This document shows positions 1 through 6,746 of a stretch of DNA of 33,347 nucleotides, piece after piece. Position 1 is the stretch's first letter. Each line of letters starts with the position of its first letter. Made by a program: the position numbers and the translations under genes. Under the pieces are notes generated by a model that saw only the letters and a program-made list of their open reading frames with translations, was not told the origin of the DNA and made no database searches. This stretch comes from Bdellovibrionales bacterium GWB1_55_8 (lineage in GTDB: Bacteria > Bdellovibrionota > UBA1018), in the NCBI GenBank assembly GCA_001769835.1, contig MEPR01000007.1, positions 1-33,347 of the forward strand, read 5' to 3'.

Positions 1-96
1 CTCGTCCGCAGCCAAGGCCGGAACCTCGTCCGCAGCCAAGGCCGGAACCTCGTCCGCAGCCAAGGCCGGAACCTCGTCCGCAGCCAAGGCCGGAAC
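1..96 (+). repeat. Four perfect 24-bp tandem repeats
   Basis: Four identical, head-to-tail copies of a 24-bp unit begin at 1, 25, 49 and 73, with no spacers. The unit is a multiple of three, so copy-number change keeps the reading frame. Read from base 3 each unit encodes the octapeptide RPQPRPEP. The copies are identical at every base, which points to recent expansion or homogenisation by slippage or recombination. The array may continue left of the window. Confidence 0.95.
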
Positions 97-242
97 CAAG
101 GCCAGCGCCGGCCCCGCGGCCGGCCCCGCGGCCTGCCCCGCGCCCCGCACCTCCGCGTCCACGTGGTATGACTCCGCTCGTTGTTGACCAAACACCGGAT
201 ACTTCACACAGCACCACTGTCGAAAAGACAATCCGGGAATAG
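3..242 (+). CDS. C-terminal end of a proline/arginine-rich repeat protein (5' end outside window)
   Basis: The frame starting at base 3 reads four RPQPRPEP octapeptides, then a degenerate Pro/Ala/Arg stretch, then a non-repetitive tail containing MTPLVVDQTPDTSHST, and stops at TAG 240-242. The tail beyond the repeats and the intrinsic terminator just after the stop favour this frame. Frame 2 (octapeptide SSAAKAGT, stop 185-187) and frame 1 (stop 169-171) are also open through the repeats, and the minus strand is open too, so the frame is an inference. Such Pro-rich, charged repeats usually form extended spacers in envelope or surface proteins. No folded domain is visible here and the function cannot be told from this fragment. 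Confidence 0.55.
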   Translation, partial: RPQPRPEPRPQPRPEPRPQPRPEPRPQPRPEPRPAPAPRPAPRPAPRPAPPRPRGMTPLVVDQTPDTSHSTTVEKTIRE

Positions 243-251
243 AAGCCAAAG

Positions 252-280
252 GGGTGGCGCAGCTCTGCGCCACCCTTTAT
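252..280 (+). terminator. Rho-independent terminator after the repeat protein
   Basis: A perfect 10-bp GC-rich stem (252-261 with 266-275, loop GCTC) is followed by TTTAT. It lies ten bases past the TAG at 240-242 and separates the repeat protein from the next gene. Confidence 0.8.
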
Positions 281-290
281 AACCCCCCAC

Positions 291-938
291 ATGGGTGGTC
301 CCGACACTTCAACGCTTCACCTTCTCCTATCCAACCTTCAACCGGGAGAATATTCTCTAGCCACCGAACCCATCACAGACACTCCGCCCCATAGTTCTGA
401 TCCCGCGGTCGCGTTACTCCTTCGCGCACAGATTCCGAACGCACCCACCCCTCTCAAACCAGGACCGGAGCGTGTTCGCGAAAGACAAGCCGGCGACCGG
501 TGCATGGAGAAGCTCTGGACTCATTTGCGCGTGAAGGCAAACGATGACCCCACGCGGTTAAAAATCAGCATGACCCATGCCGCGAACTGGGTCCTTGCAG
601 TTGCCAAAGTTTGCGCACCAGGGGACGGCATTTTGGGGATCGGAGTAGACCTGGAAAGCCGTCATAGAAAAATCAGGCCCGGTCTCGATCGGAAAATCCT
701 GGATCCTCTCGAATCCAGGCTCCAGCTGAATACCCTTGAATTCTGGGTCATCAAAGAGGCCTGCTTCAAAGCAGATCCGGATAATTCGGGTCGAATGATC
801 TGGGACTACCATGTTCAGACCTTTGAGCGAAGCAAGTCACAAGGAAGTGCCCTCATGCCAGAAAAAGGACGTGAGTTTGACTATTGTCTTCACAGCGATG
901 AGCACTGGATAACCGCTTTTGCATTCTGCAAAAGATAG
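291..938 (+). CDS. 4'-phosphopantetheinyl transferase (Sfp/EntD type)
   Basis: Enzymes of this family transfer the 4'-phosphopantetheine arm of coenzyme A onto a conserved serine of acyl or peptidyl carrier proteins, making them active. The 215-residue protein has the family landmarks in order: SMTHAANW near residues 93-100 (the SxSH-like region), GIGVDLE near 116-122 with the Mg-binding D120 and E122, and WVIKEA at 152-157 with the catalytic-region K155/E156. The length fits the EntD/Sfp group and is longer than AcpS (about 120). The start is ATG 291, only 11 bases after the terminator run and with no clear Shine-Dalgarno, so the start is uncertain. A TATAAC just upstream hints at a leaderless message. 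No polyketide, NRPS or fatty-acid gene is nearby, so the target carrier protein is unknown. Confidence 0.85.
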   Translation: MGGPDTSTLHLLLSNLQPGEYSLATEPITDTPPHSSDPAVALLLRAQIPNAPTPLKPGPERVRERQAGDRCMEKLWTHLRVKANDDPTRLKISMTHAANWVLAVAKVCAPGDGILGIGVDLESRHRKIRPGLDRKILDPLESRLQLNTLEFWVIKEACFKADPDNSGRMIWDYHVQTFERSKSQGSALMPEKGREFDYCLHSDEHWITAFAFCKR

Positions 939-955
939 GGATAAAATTCAGTCAA

Positions 956-1381
956 ATGGAAATCAAGACCGCTGCTGGGAAAGTGCTGTTTAAGGATGAC
1001 GGCGTCAAAACCATCAAAGAACTTGTGGAAGCTGCGCTCGCCAAAGGAGCAAATCTGACAGGAGCAGCCCTGGGGGGCGCGGACCTTCAAGGCCTCCGGA
1101 GACCCGCAGGCCATGCCACGCTTGCCGGCGCTGATCTGACGCGGGCAAACCTGAGCATGGCGGAGCTTCCTGGCGCTGACCTGAAGGGTGCAAAACTTAC
1201 TTTTGCCAACTTGTTCGGAGGCAATTTCGCAGGAGCGAATTTCAGCGATGCAAATCTGATGGGAGCCAACCTGATCAAAGCGAACGCGGCCGGTGCGAAT
1301 TTCGATCGCGCGGAACTCCAAGGCGCGGACCTCGCGAGCTGCAACCTCAGCGGTGCCAACCTGCAGCAGGCAAGAAAATAA
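956..1381 (+). CDS. Pentapeptide-repeat protein
   Basis: This 141-residue protein is mostly A(D/N)LXX pentapeptide repeats from about residue 32 to the end (for example GANLTGA, GADLTRANL, GANFSDANL). The family folds as a right-handed quadrilateral beta-helix. The first 30 residues (MEIKTAAGKVLFKDD...) are non-repetitive and resemble the capping segment seen in many short members. There is no signal peptide or membrane segment, so it is probably cytoplasmic. Near residues 46-57 the five-residue register breaks (LRRPAGH) and resumes shifted by two. Function cannot be assigned: some family members mimic DNA and protect gyrase, but most are uncharacterised. The gene follows the PPTase after 17 bases and may be co-transcribed. 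Confidence 0.85.
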   Translation: MEIKTAAGKVLFKDDGVKTIKELVEAALAKGANLTGAALGGADLQGLRRPAGHATLAGADLTRANLSMAELPGADLKGAKLTFANLFGGNFAGANFSDANLMGANLIKANAAGANFDRAELQGADLASCNLSGANLQQARK

Positions 1382-1387
1382 TTCCCT

Positions 1388-1401
1388 GCGCTGGATAGCG
1401 C
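1388..1401 (+). terminator. Small hairpin after the pentapeptide gene
   Basis: GCGCT (1388-1392) pairs with AGCGC (1397-1401) around loop GGAT, seven bases past the stop. There is no T-run, so it is at best a weak or Rho-assisted terminator or an mRNA-stabilising hairpin. Confidence 0.25.
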
Positions 1402-1427
1402 GTCAGAAATAAGCGCTGGGCACAGGA

Positions 1428-1445
1428 TGTGAACCCCCGTTCACA
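1428..1445 (+). promoter_or_regulatory. 18-bp inverted repeat touching the dnaJ-like start codon
   Basis: TGTGAAC (1428-1434) and GTTCACA (1439-1445) are perfect inverted repeats around a CCCC spacer, and the ATG begins at the very next base (1446). The only Shine-Dalgarno-like sequence, AGGA at 1424-1427, lies upstream of the hairpin. An unfolded RNA has an 18-base SD-to-start spacing, which is too long; a folded one brings the two together. It could be an mRNA hairpin controlling translation or an operator. It resembles a CRP half-site pair (TGTGA/TCACA) but with 8 rather than 6 bases between. Confidence 0.5.
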
Positions 1446-2303
1446 ATGTCGCTCGATCCTTATCAGGTACTAGGCGTATCGCGAAGCGCGTCGCAAGACG
1501 ATATCAAGAGCGCTTATCGGAAACTCGCGAGAAAGCTGCACCCGGACCTGAATCCAGGAAACAAGGAAGCAGAAAAACGCTTCAAGGAAATCAGCCTCGC
1601 CTATGACCTCATAGGCACTGCCGAGAAGCGCACGAAATTCGAGCGTGGGGAGGCGGAGGAGGAGCTTCTTCGAAAGCGACGCGCGGAGTCCGGTCCGTTT
1701 TATTACGAGACCCAACAAGGACAGGCGGGTCGTTATTCCAAAATGTTCGAAGAGGATCTGGGTGCCGATTTCTTTGATTCGCTTTTCCGACAGCAGGCCA
1801 AGGCGGAAGCTCAGCAGGCGCTTTATTCGCTCGCCATCGACTTCAAGGAATCCGTACTGGGCGGAGAACGAGAACTCCTTCTTCCGAAGGGACGTAAAAT
1901 CAGAATTCAAATTCCGCCGGGCGTCCGCACAGGAACCCGACTCCGATATGGGGACTTATTGATTGAGCTCGAGGTTCGGGAATCCGATCTGTTTCACAGA
2001 AAAGGAAACGATCTTGAAATCGATTTTCCTCTATCGCTTTCCGAGGCGATTCTGGGCGGCGAGGTCAAGGTTCCGACCGTGGACGGACCTGTTTCGCTCA
2101 AGGTTCCTCCTGGCGTGAATACGGGATCCCGACTCAGGCTGCGCGGCAAAGGTGTGCCGGACTCAAAAACAGGAAAAAGGGGCGATCAGTTCGTGAAAGT
2201 TCAGATCATGCTTCCTGAACGCGTTGACCAGGAACTCGAGAAAGCGATTCGCGAATGGAGCACGAATCACGCTTACGATCCCCGCGGAAGGAGAGCCGCA
2301 TGA
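1446..2303 (+). CDS. cbpA: DnaJ-class co-chaperone, type B (CbpA-like)
   Basis: J-domain proteins recruit DnaK/Hsp70 and stimulate its ATPase to refold or hold clients. The J domain occupies about residues 4-70, with YQVLGV at the start and the invariant HPD at 32-34. A short linker rich in E, R and Q leads to two DnaJ C-terminal beta domains (about 115-190 and 190-275), with the typical [14 protein letters not shown] and [19 protein letters not shown] client-binding motifs. The CxxCxGxG zinc finger is absent and the G/F region is poor, so it is type B like CbpA rather than DnaJ itself. At 285 residues it is close to CbpA (about 306). It overlaps the downstream MerR-like gene by four bases (ATGA). 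That is the cbpA-cbpM arrangement, which supports the name. A perfect inverted repeat abuts the start codon. Confidence 0.88.
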   Translation: MSLDPYQVLGVSRSASQDDIKSAYRKLARKLHPDLNPGNKEAEKRFKEISLAYDLIGTAEKRTKFERGEAEEELLRKRRAESGPFYYETQQGQAGRYSKMFEEDLGADFFDSLFRQQAKAEAQQALYSLAIDFKESVLGGERELLLPKGRKIRIQIPPGVRTGTRLRYGDLLIELEVRESDLFHRKGNDLEIDFPLSLSEAILGGEVKVPTVDGPVSLKVPPGVNTGSRLRLRGKGVPDSKTGKRGDQFVKVQIMLPERVDQELEKAIREWSTNHAYDPRGRRAA

Positions 2304-2614
2304 AAACTGCGCGATACCGAAGATCCGAAATCGCGGTGCGCCTTGGGGTCAGCGAAGAAACGATCGTTCACTTCATACGCAGTGAATGGGTTCATCCGCC
2401 CGAGCAATCTCAGGACCAGGAATTGGAACTCGATGAGGAGGATCTCGCCCGCTGTCGATTGATCCGCGAACTGAAAGAAGACCTTGGCGCGAATGATGAG
2501 GCAATTCCCATTATTCTTCAGCTTCTGGATCGCGTTCACTGCCTCGAACTGGAAATCCTCAAAATCCGGAACGAATACATTGAAATCGAGAAGGGAACAG
2601 GTCGCATTCAATAG
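2300..2614 (+). CDS. cbpM: CbpM-like chaperone modulator (MerR-type helix-turn-helix)
   Basis: The start is ATG 2300, because AAGGAG at 2288-2293 lies at ideal spacing and the codon overlaps the stop of the co-chaperone gene as ATGA. The 104-residue protein begins with a MerR-like helix-turn-helix ([20 protein letters not shown], about residues 6-25), then an acidic stretch [21 protein letters not shown], and ends in a leucine-rich helix ([19 protein letters not shown]). In E. coli CbpM binds the CbpA J domain and inhibits its co-chaperone and DNA-binding activity. The coupling and size here match that role. A small DNA-binding regulator is the alternative. Confidence 0.8.
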   Translation: MKTARYRRSEIAVRLGVSEETIVHFIRSEWVHPPEQSQDQELELDEEDLARCRLIRELKEDLGANDEAIPIILQLLDRVHCLELEILKIRNEYIEIEKGTGRIQ

Positions 2615-2647
2615 AAAACGTTTAGTAAAGTATACCCAGGAGCCCGC

Positions 2648-2675
2648 TTGTTTGGATTGACAGGCCCTATAAAAT
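2648..2675 (+). promoter_or_regulatory. Possible sigma-70 promoter for the PAS kinase
   Basis: TTGTTT (2648-2653) and TAAAAT (2670-2675) are 16 bases apart in the gap before the kinase gene at 2695. A perfect TTGACA at 2657-2662 is also present, but no -10 sits at the right distance from it. Confidence 0.25.
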
Positions 2676-2694
2676 AATCTCAAACTGGTCGGCC

Positions 2695-3765
2695 ATGATG
2701 CAAGCTAATGAATATGCGCCCGAGATGACGGAGCGTTTGCTCGAAAGACTTCCCTACAGCGTCGTCATCCATGACGAGGATCGAATTTTTTACGTCAACC
2801 GCGCGGCAGAAAACCTCATGGGAATGCCTCGTGACGAAATCCTGAAAACTCCCTTGAGACAGTTCCTGCTGCCTGAAGATGTGAACTCGGCGGCTCAAAA
2901 AATGGAGAACGCCTTTTTCGCACTAGGCCAAGGCAAAGTCGCACGCACCGAGGAGCGTCTTGTTCGCCCGGATGGGAAAACGATTTACGTGGAAATTTCC
3001 GGGACCTCGGTGGAGTTCGCCGGACGTCCAGCGGGCCTGATTCAACTCAGGGAACTGACTTCCGAGAGGGAGCAGGACGAATTCATCTCCATCGCTTCAC
3101 ATGAACTCAAGACACCCCTGACCTCGCTGCGTCTGCAGATTCAAATATTGAACAAAGTTCTCAAAGACACTGAATCGGCTTCAGAAGCGCAAACCAGGAA
3201 ACTTCTGCACGGAGCGGAGCAACAGATCGCCCGTCTGGGGTCGCTGGTGGATCAGCTTGTCGACGTCACCAAGCTCAGCGTGGGCAAGCTCGAATTGAAC
3301 CGCCAGTCGCATAACCTCGTCTCAATACTCAAGCAGACGATCGCGCGCTCCGAGTTCGAATCGAAACACACGGATTGCATCGTAACCTACAACGGACCGG
3401 ATGAACTGCAAGGAACCTGGGATGCCGCCAAAGTGGACCAGATTTTCACGAATCTGCTGAATAACGCCCTCAGATACGGAGCAGGGAAACCGGTGTCCAT
3501 CTCCTTAAGAACGACGGAACGGGAAACCCGGTCCTATGCCGAGGTGATCTTTGCTGACCGCGGCATCGGGATTCCCGCCGCGTCCCATGGACTGATTTTC
3601 GAAAAATTCGAGAAGATCACAGGTGCGGGCAAAGCCCCTGGCCTTGGTCTCGGCTTGTATATCGCACGTGAAATTGCCCGGCACCACGGAGGGGACATTC
3701 AAGTCCAGAGCAGACCGGGAGAAGGCTCGAAGTTTACACTCGAGCTGCCGATTTCCAAGCGCTGA
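2695..3765 (+). CDS. Soluble PAS-domain sensor histidine kinase
   Basis: The 356-residue protein has an N-terminal PAS domain (about 15-125; DEDRIFYVNRAAENLMG is a typical PAS start). A HisKA dimerisation/phosphoacceptor domain follows, with SHELKTPLT and phosphorylated His at about 136, then a HATPase_c domain (about 240-355). The latter has an N box (NLLNNALRYG), a G1 box (DRGIGIP) and a G2 box (GLGLGLYIAREIA). No transmembrane segment or signal peptide is seen, so it probably senses a cytoplasmic signal. No response regulator is adjacent. It ends six bases before the convergent fumarase gene. Its phosphoacceptor region is close to that of the kinase at 27307-28740 (both DEF-SIASHEL-TP), so the two are probably paralogues. 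Confidence 0.92.
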   Translation: MMQANEYAPEMTERLLERLPYSVVIHDEDRIFYVNRAAENLMGMPRDEILKTPLRQFLLPEDVNSAAQKMENAFFALGQGKVARTEERLVRPDGKTIYVEISGTSVEFAGRPAGLIQLRELTSEREQDEFISIASHELKTPLTSLRLQIQILNKVLKDTESASEAQTRKLLHGAEQQIARLGSLVDQLVDVTKLSVGKLELNRQSHNLVSILKQTIARSEFESKHTDCIVTYNGPDELQGTWDAAKVDQIFTNLLNNALRYGAGKPVSISLRTTERETRSYAEVIFADRGIGIPAASHGLIFEKFEKITGAGKAPGLGLGLYIAREIARHHGGDIQVQSRPGEGSKFTLELPISKR

Positions 3766-3771
3766 CCAAAC

Positions 3772-4362
3772 TCAACGCTTCGCCGCAGCCATTCTCGCGA
3801 ACGATTCCGTCAGCCTCGCTGCCGACGCCGCTTCGATTTCCTTGTGGAGTGAATTGCCGTGGGCGTCAATGGTCACGACCAGCGGGAAATTTTCCACACG
3901 AAGCTGCCAGATGGCTTCCGGGCTTCCGAAACGCTCGTACTCGTAAACGTTTTCGACTTCTTTCACGGCTTCGGCGAGCACCTGCGCCGCTCCGCCGATC
4001 GCATGCAGATAAGCACAGCCGCATTTCTGACAGGCCTGCCGGGTCTTTTCAGCCATGCCGCCTTTGCCGATGATCGCCCGAAGTCCAAAACGCTCGATGA
4101 TGCCGGCCTGGTAAGGCTCTTCCCGAATGGAGGTCGTCGGCCCTGCGGCTTTCACCACCCATTTGCCTTTTTCTCGGATCACCACAGGTCCGCAATGATA
4201 GATCACGCCGTCTTTCAAACTCACCGGCGGTTCGTTGCCTTCATGCAGCCATTTGTGGACGGCGTCGCGGCCCGTGAAAATCGTGCCGCTCAACTCGACC
4301 ATGTCCCCCACCTTCAGGGAACGAATCTTTTCTTCAGTAAATGGAGCTTCCAATCGAATCAT
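3772..4362 (-). CDS. Class I fumarase/tartrate dehydratase, beta subunit
   Basis: This 196-residue protein matches the C-terminal (beta) domain of iron-sulfur class I hydro-lyases, which interconvert fumarate and malate (or dehydrate tartrate). Visible landmarks are VGDMVELSGTIFTGRDAVHKWL near the N-terminus, a YHCGPVV segment, GKGGM, and the C-terminal HAIGGAAQVLAE. E. coli FumA/FumB carry this as one fused chain; here it is a separate gene 23 bases downstream of the alpha gene, as in archaea and many anaerobes and in TtdAB. GAGG sits about ten bases before the ATG. Fumarase and tartrate dehydratase cannot be separated by eye; fumarase is likelier in a non-enteric genome. Confidence 0.88.
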   Translation of the reverse strand: MIRLEAPFTEEKIRSLKVGDMVELSGTIFTGRDAVHKWLHEGNEPPVSLKDGVIYHCGPVVIREKGKWVVKAAGPTTSIREEPYQAGIIERFGLRAIIGKGGMAEKTRQACQKCGCAYLHAIGGAAQVLAEAVKEVENVYEYERFGSPEAIWQLRVENFPLVVTIDAHGNSLHKEIEAASAARLTESFARMAAAKR

Positions 4363-4385
4363 AACTGTTCATCCTCGCGCAAAGC

Positions 4386-5279
4386 TCAGTAGAGCCACTT
4401 TTTGATTTCGCCCTTGGCAGAGACCTGTGCGCCTTGGCGGCGGAAGGCCCAGCACATGTAAGAGACACTGACAAAAAAGGAAGCAGGCAGGCGGTTCAAC
4501 GCGCCCACCTTCACGCCCATCAGCGTGGTTTTACCACCGAAACCCATGGGTCCGATCCCAAGCGTATTGGCTTCACGAACGGTCTCTTCCTCGATTCCGG
4601 CCAGCACAGGGTCTGGGTTCTTGTCACCCATTTTCCTCAGGAGTTGTTCCTTGGATTCGAGATAACCCGCGCCACGGTCGCCGCCGATGGCCACGCCGAG
4701 AATGCCGGGCCCGCAGCCTTTGCCTTGAGCATTTTGTACGGCGTCCAGAATGCATTTCTTCACACCAGCGACATCGCGGCCCGCGCCGATGCGATTGTCA
4801 GGCAAGCTGTATTGCACGCCCATGTTTTCGCAGCCGCCGCCCTTCAGCATCAGGCGAACATCAAAATGATCTTTATTCCAGGGTTCCAGATGAAGACTCG
4901 GTGAACCCGGGCCGATATTGGTTCCGCTGTTCTTTCCGGTGAGGCTGTCGACGCTGTTCTGGCGCAAATAGCCTTTCTTCGTCGCGTCGACGACCGCCTT
5001 GCGCATCACTTTCGCAAGGGCCTCGCCATCGAACTTACGGGGGTAATGAACGTAAAAAAGAATGCTTCCGGTATCCTGGCAAAGCGGCTGGCTTTTCTGC
5101 TTCGCGAGACCGATGTTTTTCTCGATGATCTCAAACGCGTACTTTGCGTTAGAACCGGCCTGCTCAGCCTGCATTCCCTTTTGGACCGCTTCAATGACAT
5201 CTTTGGGGAGTTCAGTGGAAGTTTTTCGAATGATCTCGATAAACGCTTCCAGAAACTTTTTCTGTTGCGTGGCGTTCAT
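4386..5279 (-). CDS. Class I fumarase/tartrate dehydratase, alpha subunit ([4Fe-4S])
   Basis: This is the catalytic cluster-bearing subunit (297 residues) of the two-subunit hydro-lyase. Three conserved cysteines that would hold the oxygen-sensitive [4Fe-4S] cluster are present: C67 in QPLCQDTG, C150 in KGGGCENMG and C189 in GKGCGPG. The fourth iron is left free for substrate, as the family mechanism requires. The region GVAIGGDRGAGYLESKEQLL is also diagnostic. The length agrees with stand-alone alpha subunits (about 280-300). GAGGA lies at good distance before the ATG at 5279. The alpha-beta order and tight spacing indicate one operon. The enzyme would act in the TCA cycle or in reductive fumarate metabolism. 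Confidence 0.9.
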   Translation of the reverse strand: MNATQQKKFLEAFIEIIRKTSTELPKDVIEAVQKGMQAEQAGSNAKYAFEIIEKNIGLAKQKSQPLCQDTGSILFYVHYPRKFDGEALAKVMRKAVVDATKKGYLRQNSVDSLTGKNSGTNIGPGSPSLHLEPWNKDHFDVRLMLKGGGCENMGVQYSLPDNRIGAGRDVAGVKKCILDAVQNAQGKGCGPGILGVAIGGDRGAGYLESKEQLLRKMGDKNPDPVLAGIEEETVREANTLGIGPMGFGGKTTLMGVKVGALNRLPASFFVSVSYMCWAFRRQGAQVSAKGEIKKWLY

Positions 5280-5410
5280 GAATTTTTCCTCTGTGTATCT
5301 CTTGTGTATGGATGACCTTAGCTCGCCCCACCAGCGGGAATCAAGGAGAAGGACGGTCTTGACCGGGCTTGCGGGATCCCATCAAAAACAGCAGGTCGCA
5401 CCATTCCGCT

Positions 5411-5421
5411 CACTATAAGTG
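5411..5421 (+). promoter_or_regulatory. Possible -10 region upstream of the exported nuclease
   Basis: TATAAG (5414-5419) lies in the 247-base gap between the divergent fumarase and nuclease genes and is part of a small inverted repeat (CACT-ATA-AGTG). No convincing -35 is seen. If it is a real -10, transcription begins past the upstream GTG at 5419, favouring the later GTG at 5527 as the start. The rest of this gap shows only the fumarase Shine-Dalgarno. Confidence 0.22.
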
Positions 5422-5526
5422 ATTGAAACTGCAACTCTTTTACGAAAAAGCAAGGTTGCCGCCTATCCAGCCGAATACTTTAAACATTTAATAAAGAAAC
5501 TCGCCTGGAACTGCCGAAGAGCAGAT

Positions 5527-6711
5527 GTGGGATCCTATGGAATAAACCTTCGGTGCAGGAATTTTACCGCCTCGCTCCTTGCCGCCTTCTTCGGAATTGC
5601 GTTGGCAACAGCTCCGGCGCTCGCCCGCGACCCGTCGCTGTCAGGTTCTCGCTGCCTCGAATCGGCTCTTCGAACCCTTCTGCAAAACGCGCCGGCAGGA
5701 GGCACGGTCCGCCCGCTCGAAGAGATCAAAGAACTCAAAATAGCCACCTACAATTTACTGAACCTGCAGGAACACGTCGGACAATACCGCTACGGCCCTG
5801 ATGGAACCCGTTATCTGAAAGACGGGCCGAAACCGGCGGAAGCCGAGAAAATCGCCGCAAAGGCACGCGCCATTCGCGAGATCAATCCCGACATCCTGAT
5901 CGCGCAGGAAATCGAAGGCGGCGTCGAAACGCTTCAAAGGTTCGCGGACCAAGAACTGGAAGGAGCCTATAAGGCTTACCTGGCTCAGGGAAATGACAGT
6001 CGCGGAATCAACATCGGCTTCCTTGTGAAAAAAGATCTGCCACTCACCGTCGAGATGGAAAGCCACCGGAATTTGAGATGGGTGGATCCCACTCGCGCGG
6101 ACAAAACCCCCGTACGCCTCTACTCACGGGACGTCCCGGCCTTGATTCTTCGCGCTTCCGAGCAGCCGAACGCTGACAGGCCTCTTCTCGTCGTGCTCGG
6201 AAATCACAGCAAATCGATGCGCGACCGCCCCGGAGATCCGCGCTCAATGATTCTGAGAAAAGCTCAGGCAAAGAAGACAGCAGAGCTCGCATTGAACTAC
6301 AGCAAGCGTTTTGGTGACGACGTCCGCATCGTCATCGGCGGCGATTTCAATACTCACGTCGAATCGCGCGAAATGTCGGTGCTGACGCACCGAGGTCTTT
6401 CGGAAGCATTCAAGGCCTCGAAGACTCCGGTAGCGCCCGCGGACCGGGTCACTCACACCTTCCATCCGCGGGACGGCCCGCGGGAACTGACGCAGCTTGA
6501 CGCTTTCTTCGTTTCACCCAGTCTCTCGAAAAATATTTCGCGCACCTGGGTTTATCGCTACAAAAACGCAAAGGGAAAGCCCCTTCCCCTGCCTCGTTCT
6601 TACGATGAGAGAGAACTGAACCCTTCGGATCATTTTCCGCTCGTGATGGAGCTTGAATTTCAGCCCATATATAAGCGCTTCAAAGCGGAACAGGCCCGGG
6701 GCGGCGAATAA
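5527..6711 (+). CDS. Exported endonuclease/exonuclease/phosphatase (EEP) family enzyme
   Basis: EEP-fold enzymes cleave phosphodiester or phosphate-ester bonds in DNA, RNA, phosphoinositides or sphingolipids using a Mg-bound acidic/His site. The family motifs appear in order: KIATYNLLNL (with the metal-site Asn), DILIAQEIE (metal-binding Glu), VVLGNHSKS, VIGGDFNTH (Asp/Asn pair), LDAFFVSPSL and the terminal NPSDHFPLV (catalytic Asp-His). I place the start at GTG 5527, with GAAGAG five bases upstream, because it puts a normal Sec signal peptide (hydrophobic core SLLAAFFGIALATAPALA) near the N-terminus. The frame is open to GTG 5419, but that gives an implausible 36-residue extension without a ribosome site. 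The mature protein is probably periplasmic or secreted. The substrate is unknown; extracellular DNA scavenging is one possibility. Confidence 0.82.
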   Translation: MGSYGINLRCRNFTASLLAAFFGIALATAPALARDPSLSGSRCLESALRTLLQNAPAGGTVRPLEEIKELKIATYNLLNLQEHVGQYRYGPDGTRYLKDGPKPAEAEKIAAKARAIREINPDILIAQEIEGGVETLQRFADQELEGAYKAYLAQGNDSRGINIGFLVKKDLPLTVEMESHRNLRWVDPTRADKTPVRLYSRDVPALILRASEQPNADRPLLVVLGNHSKSMRDRPGDPRSMILRKAQAKKTAELALNYSKRFGDDVRIVIGGDFNTHVESREMSVLTHRGLSEAFKASKTPVAPADRVTHTFHPRDGPRELTQLDAFFVSPSLSKNISRTWVYRYKNAKGKPLPLPRSYDERELNPSDHFPLVMELEFQPIYKRFKAEQARGGE

Positions 6712-6746
6712 GAAGCTCCAGACCCCCGCTTGCATTAGCCCGCAAT

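Noticed and set aside
1-96. CRISPR array
   Set aside because: The 24-bp repeats are head to tail without spacers and remain in a coding frame.
1428-1445. CRP/FNR-type binding site
   Set aside because: The TGTGA and TCACA halves are eight bases apart instead of six, and the site abuts a start codon rather than a promoter; kept only as an unassigned inverted repeat.
2657-2662. Perfect TTGACA as the promoter -35 of the PAS kinase
   Set aside because: Nothing resembling a -10 lies 16-18 bases downstream.
3760-3790. Terminator between the PAS kinase and fumarase genes
   Set aside because: Only a 5-bp AAGCG/CGCTT pairing with a long loop; too weak to call.
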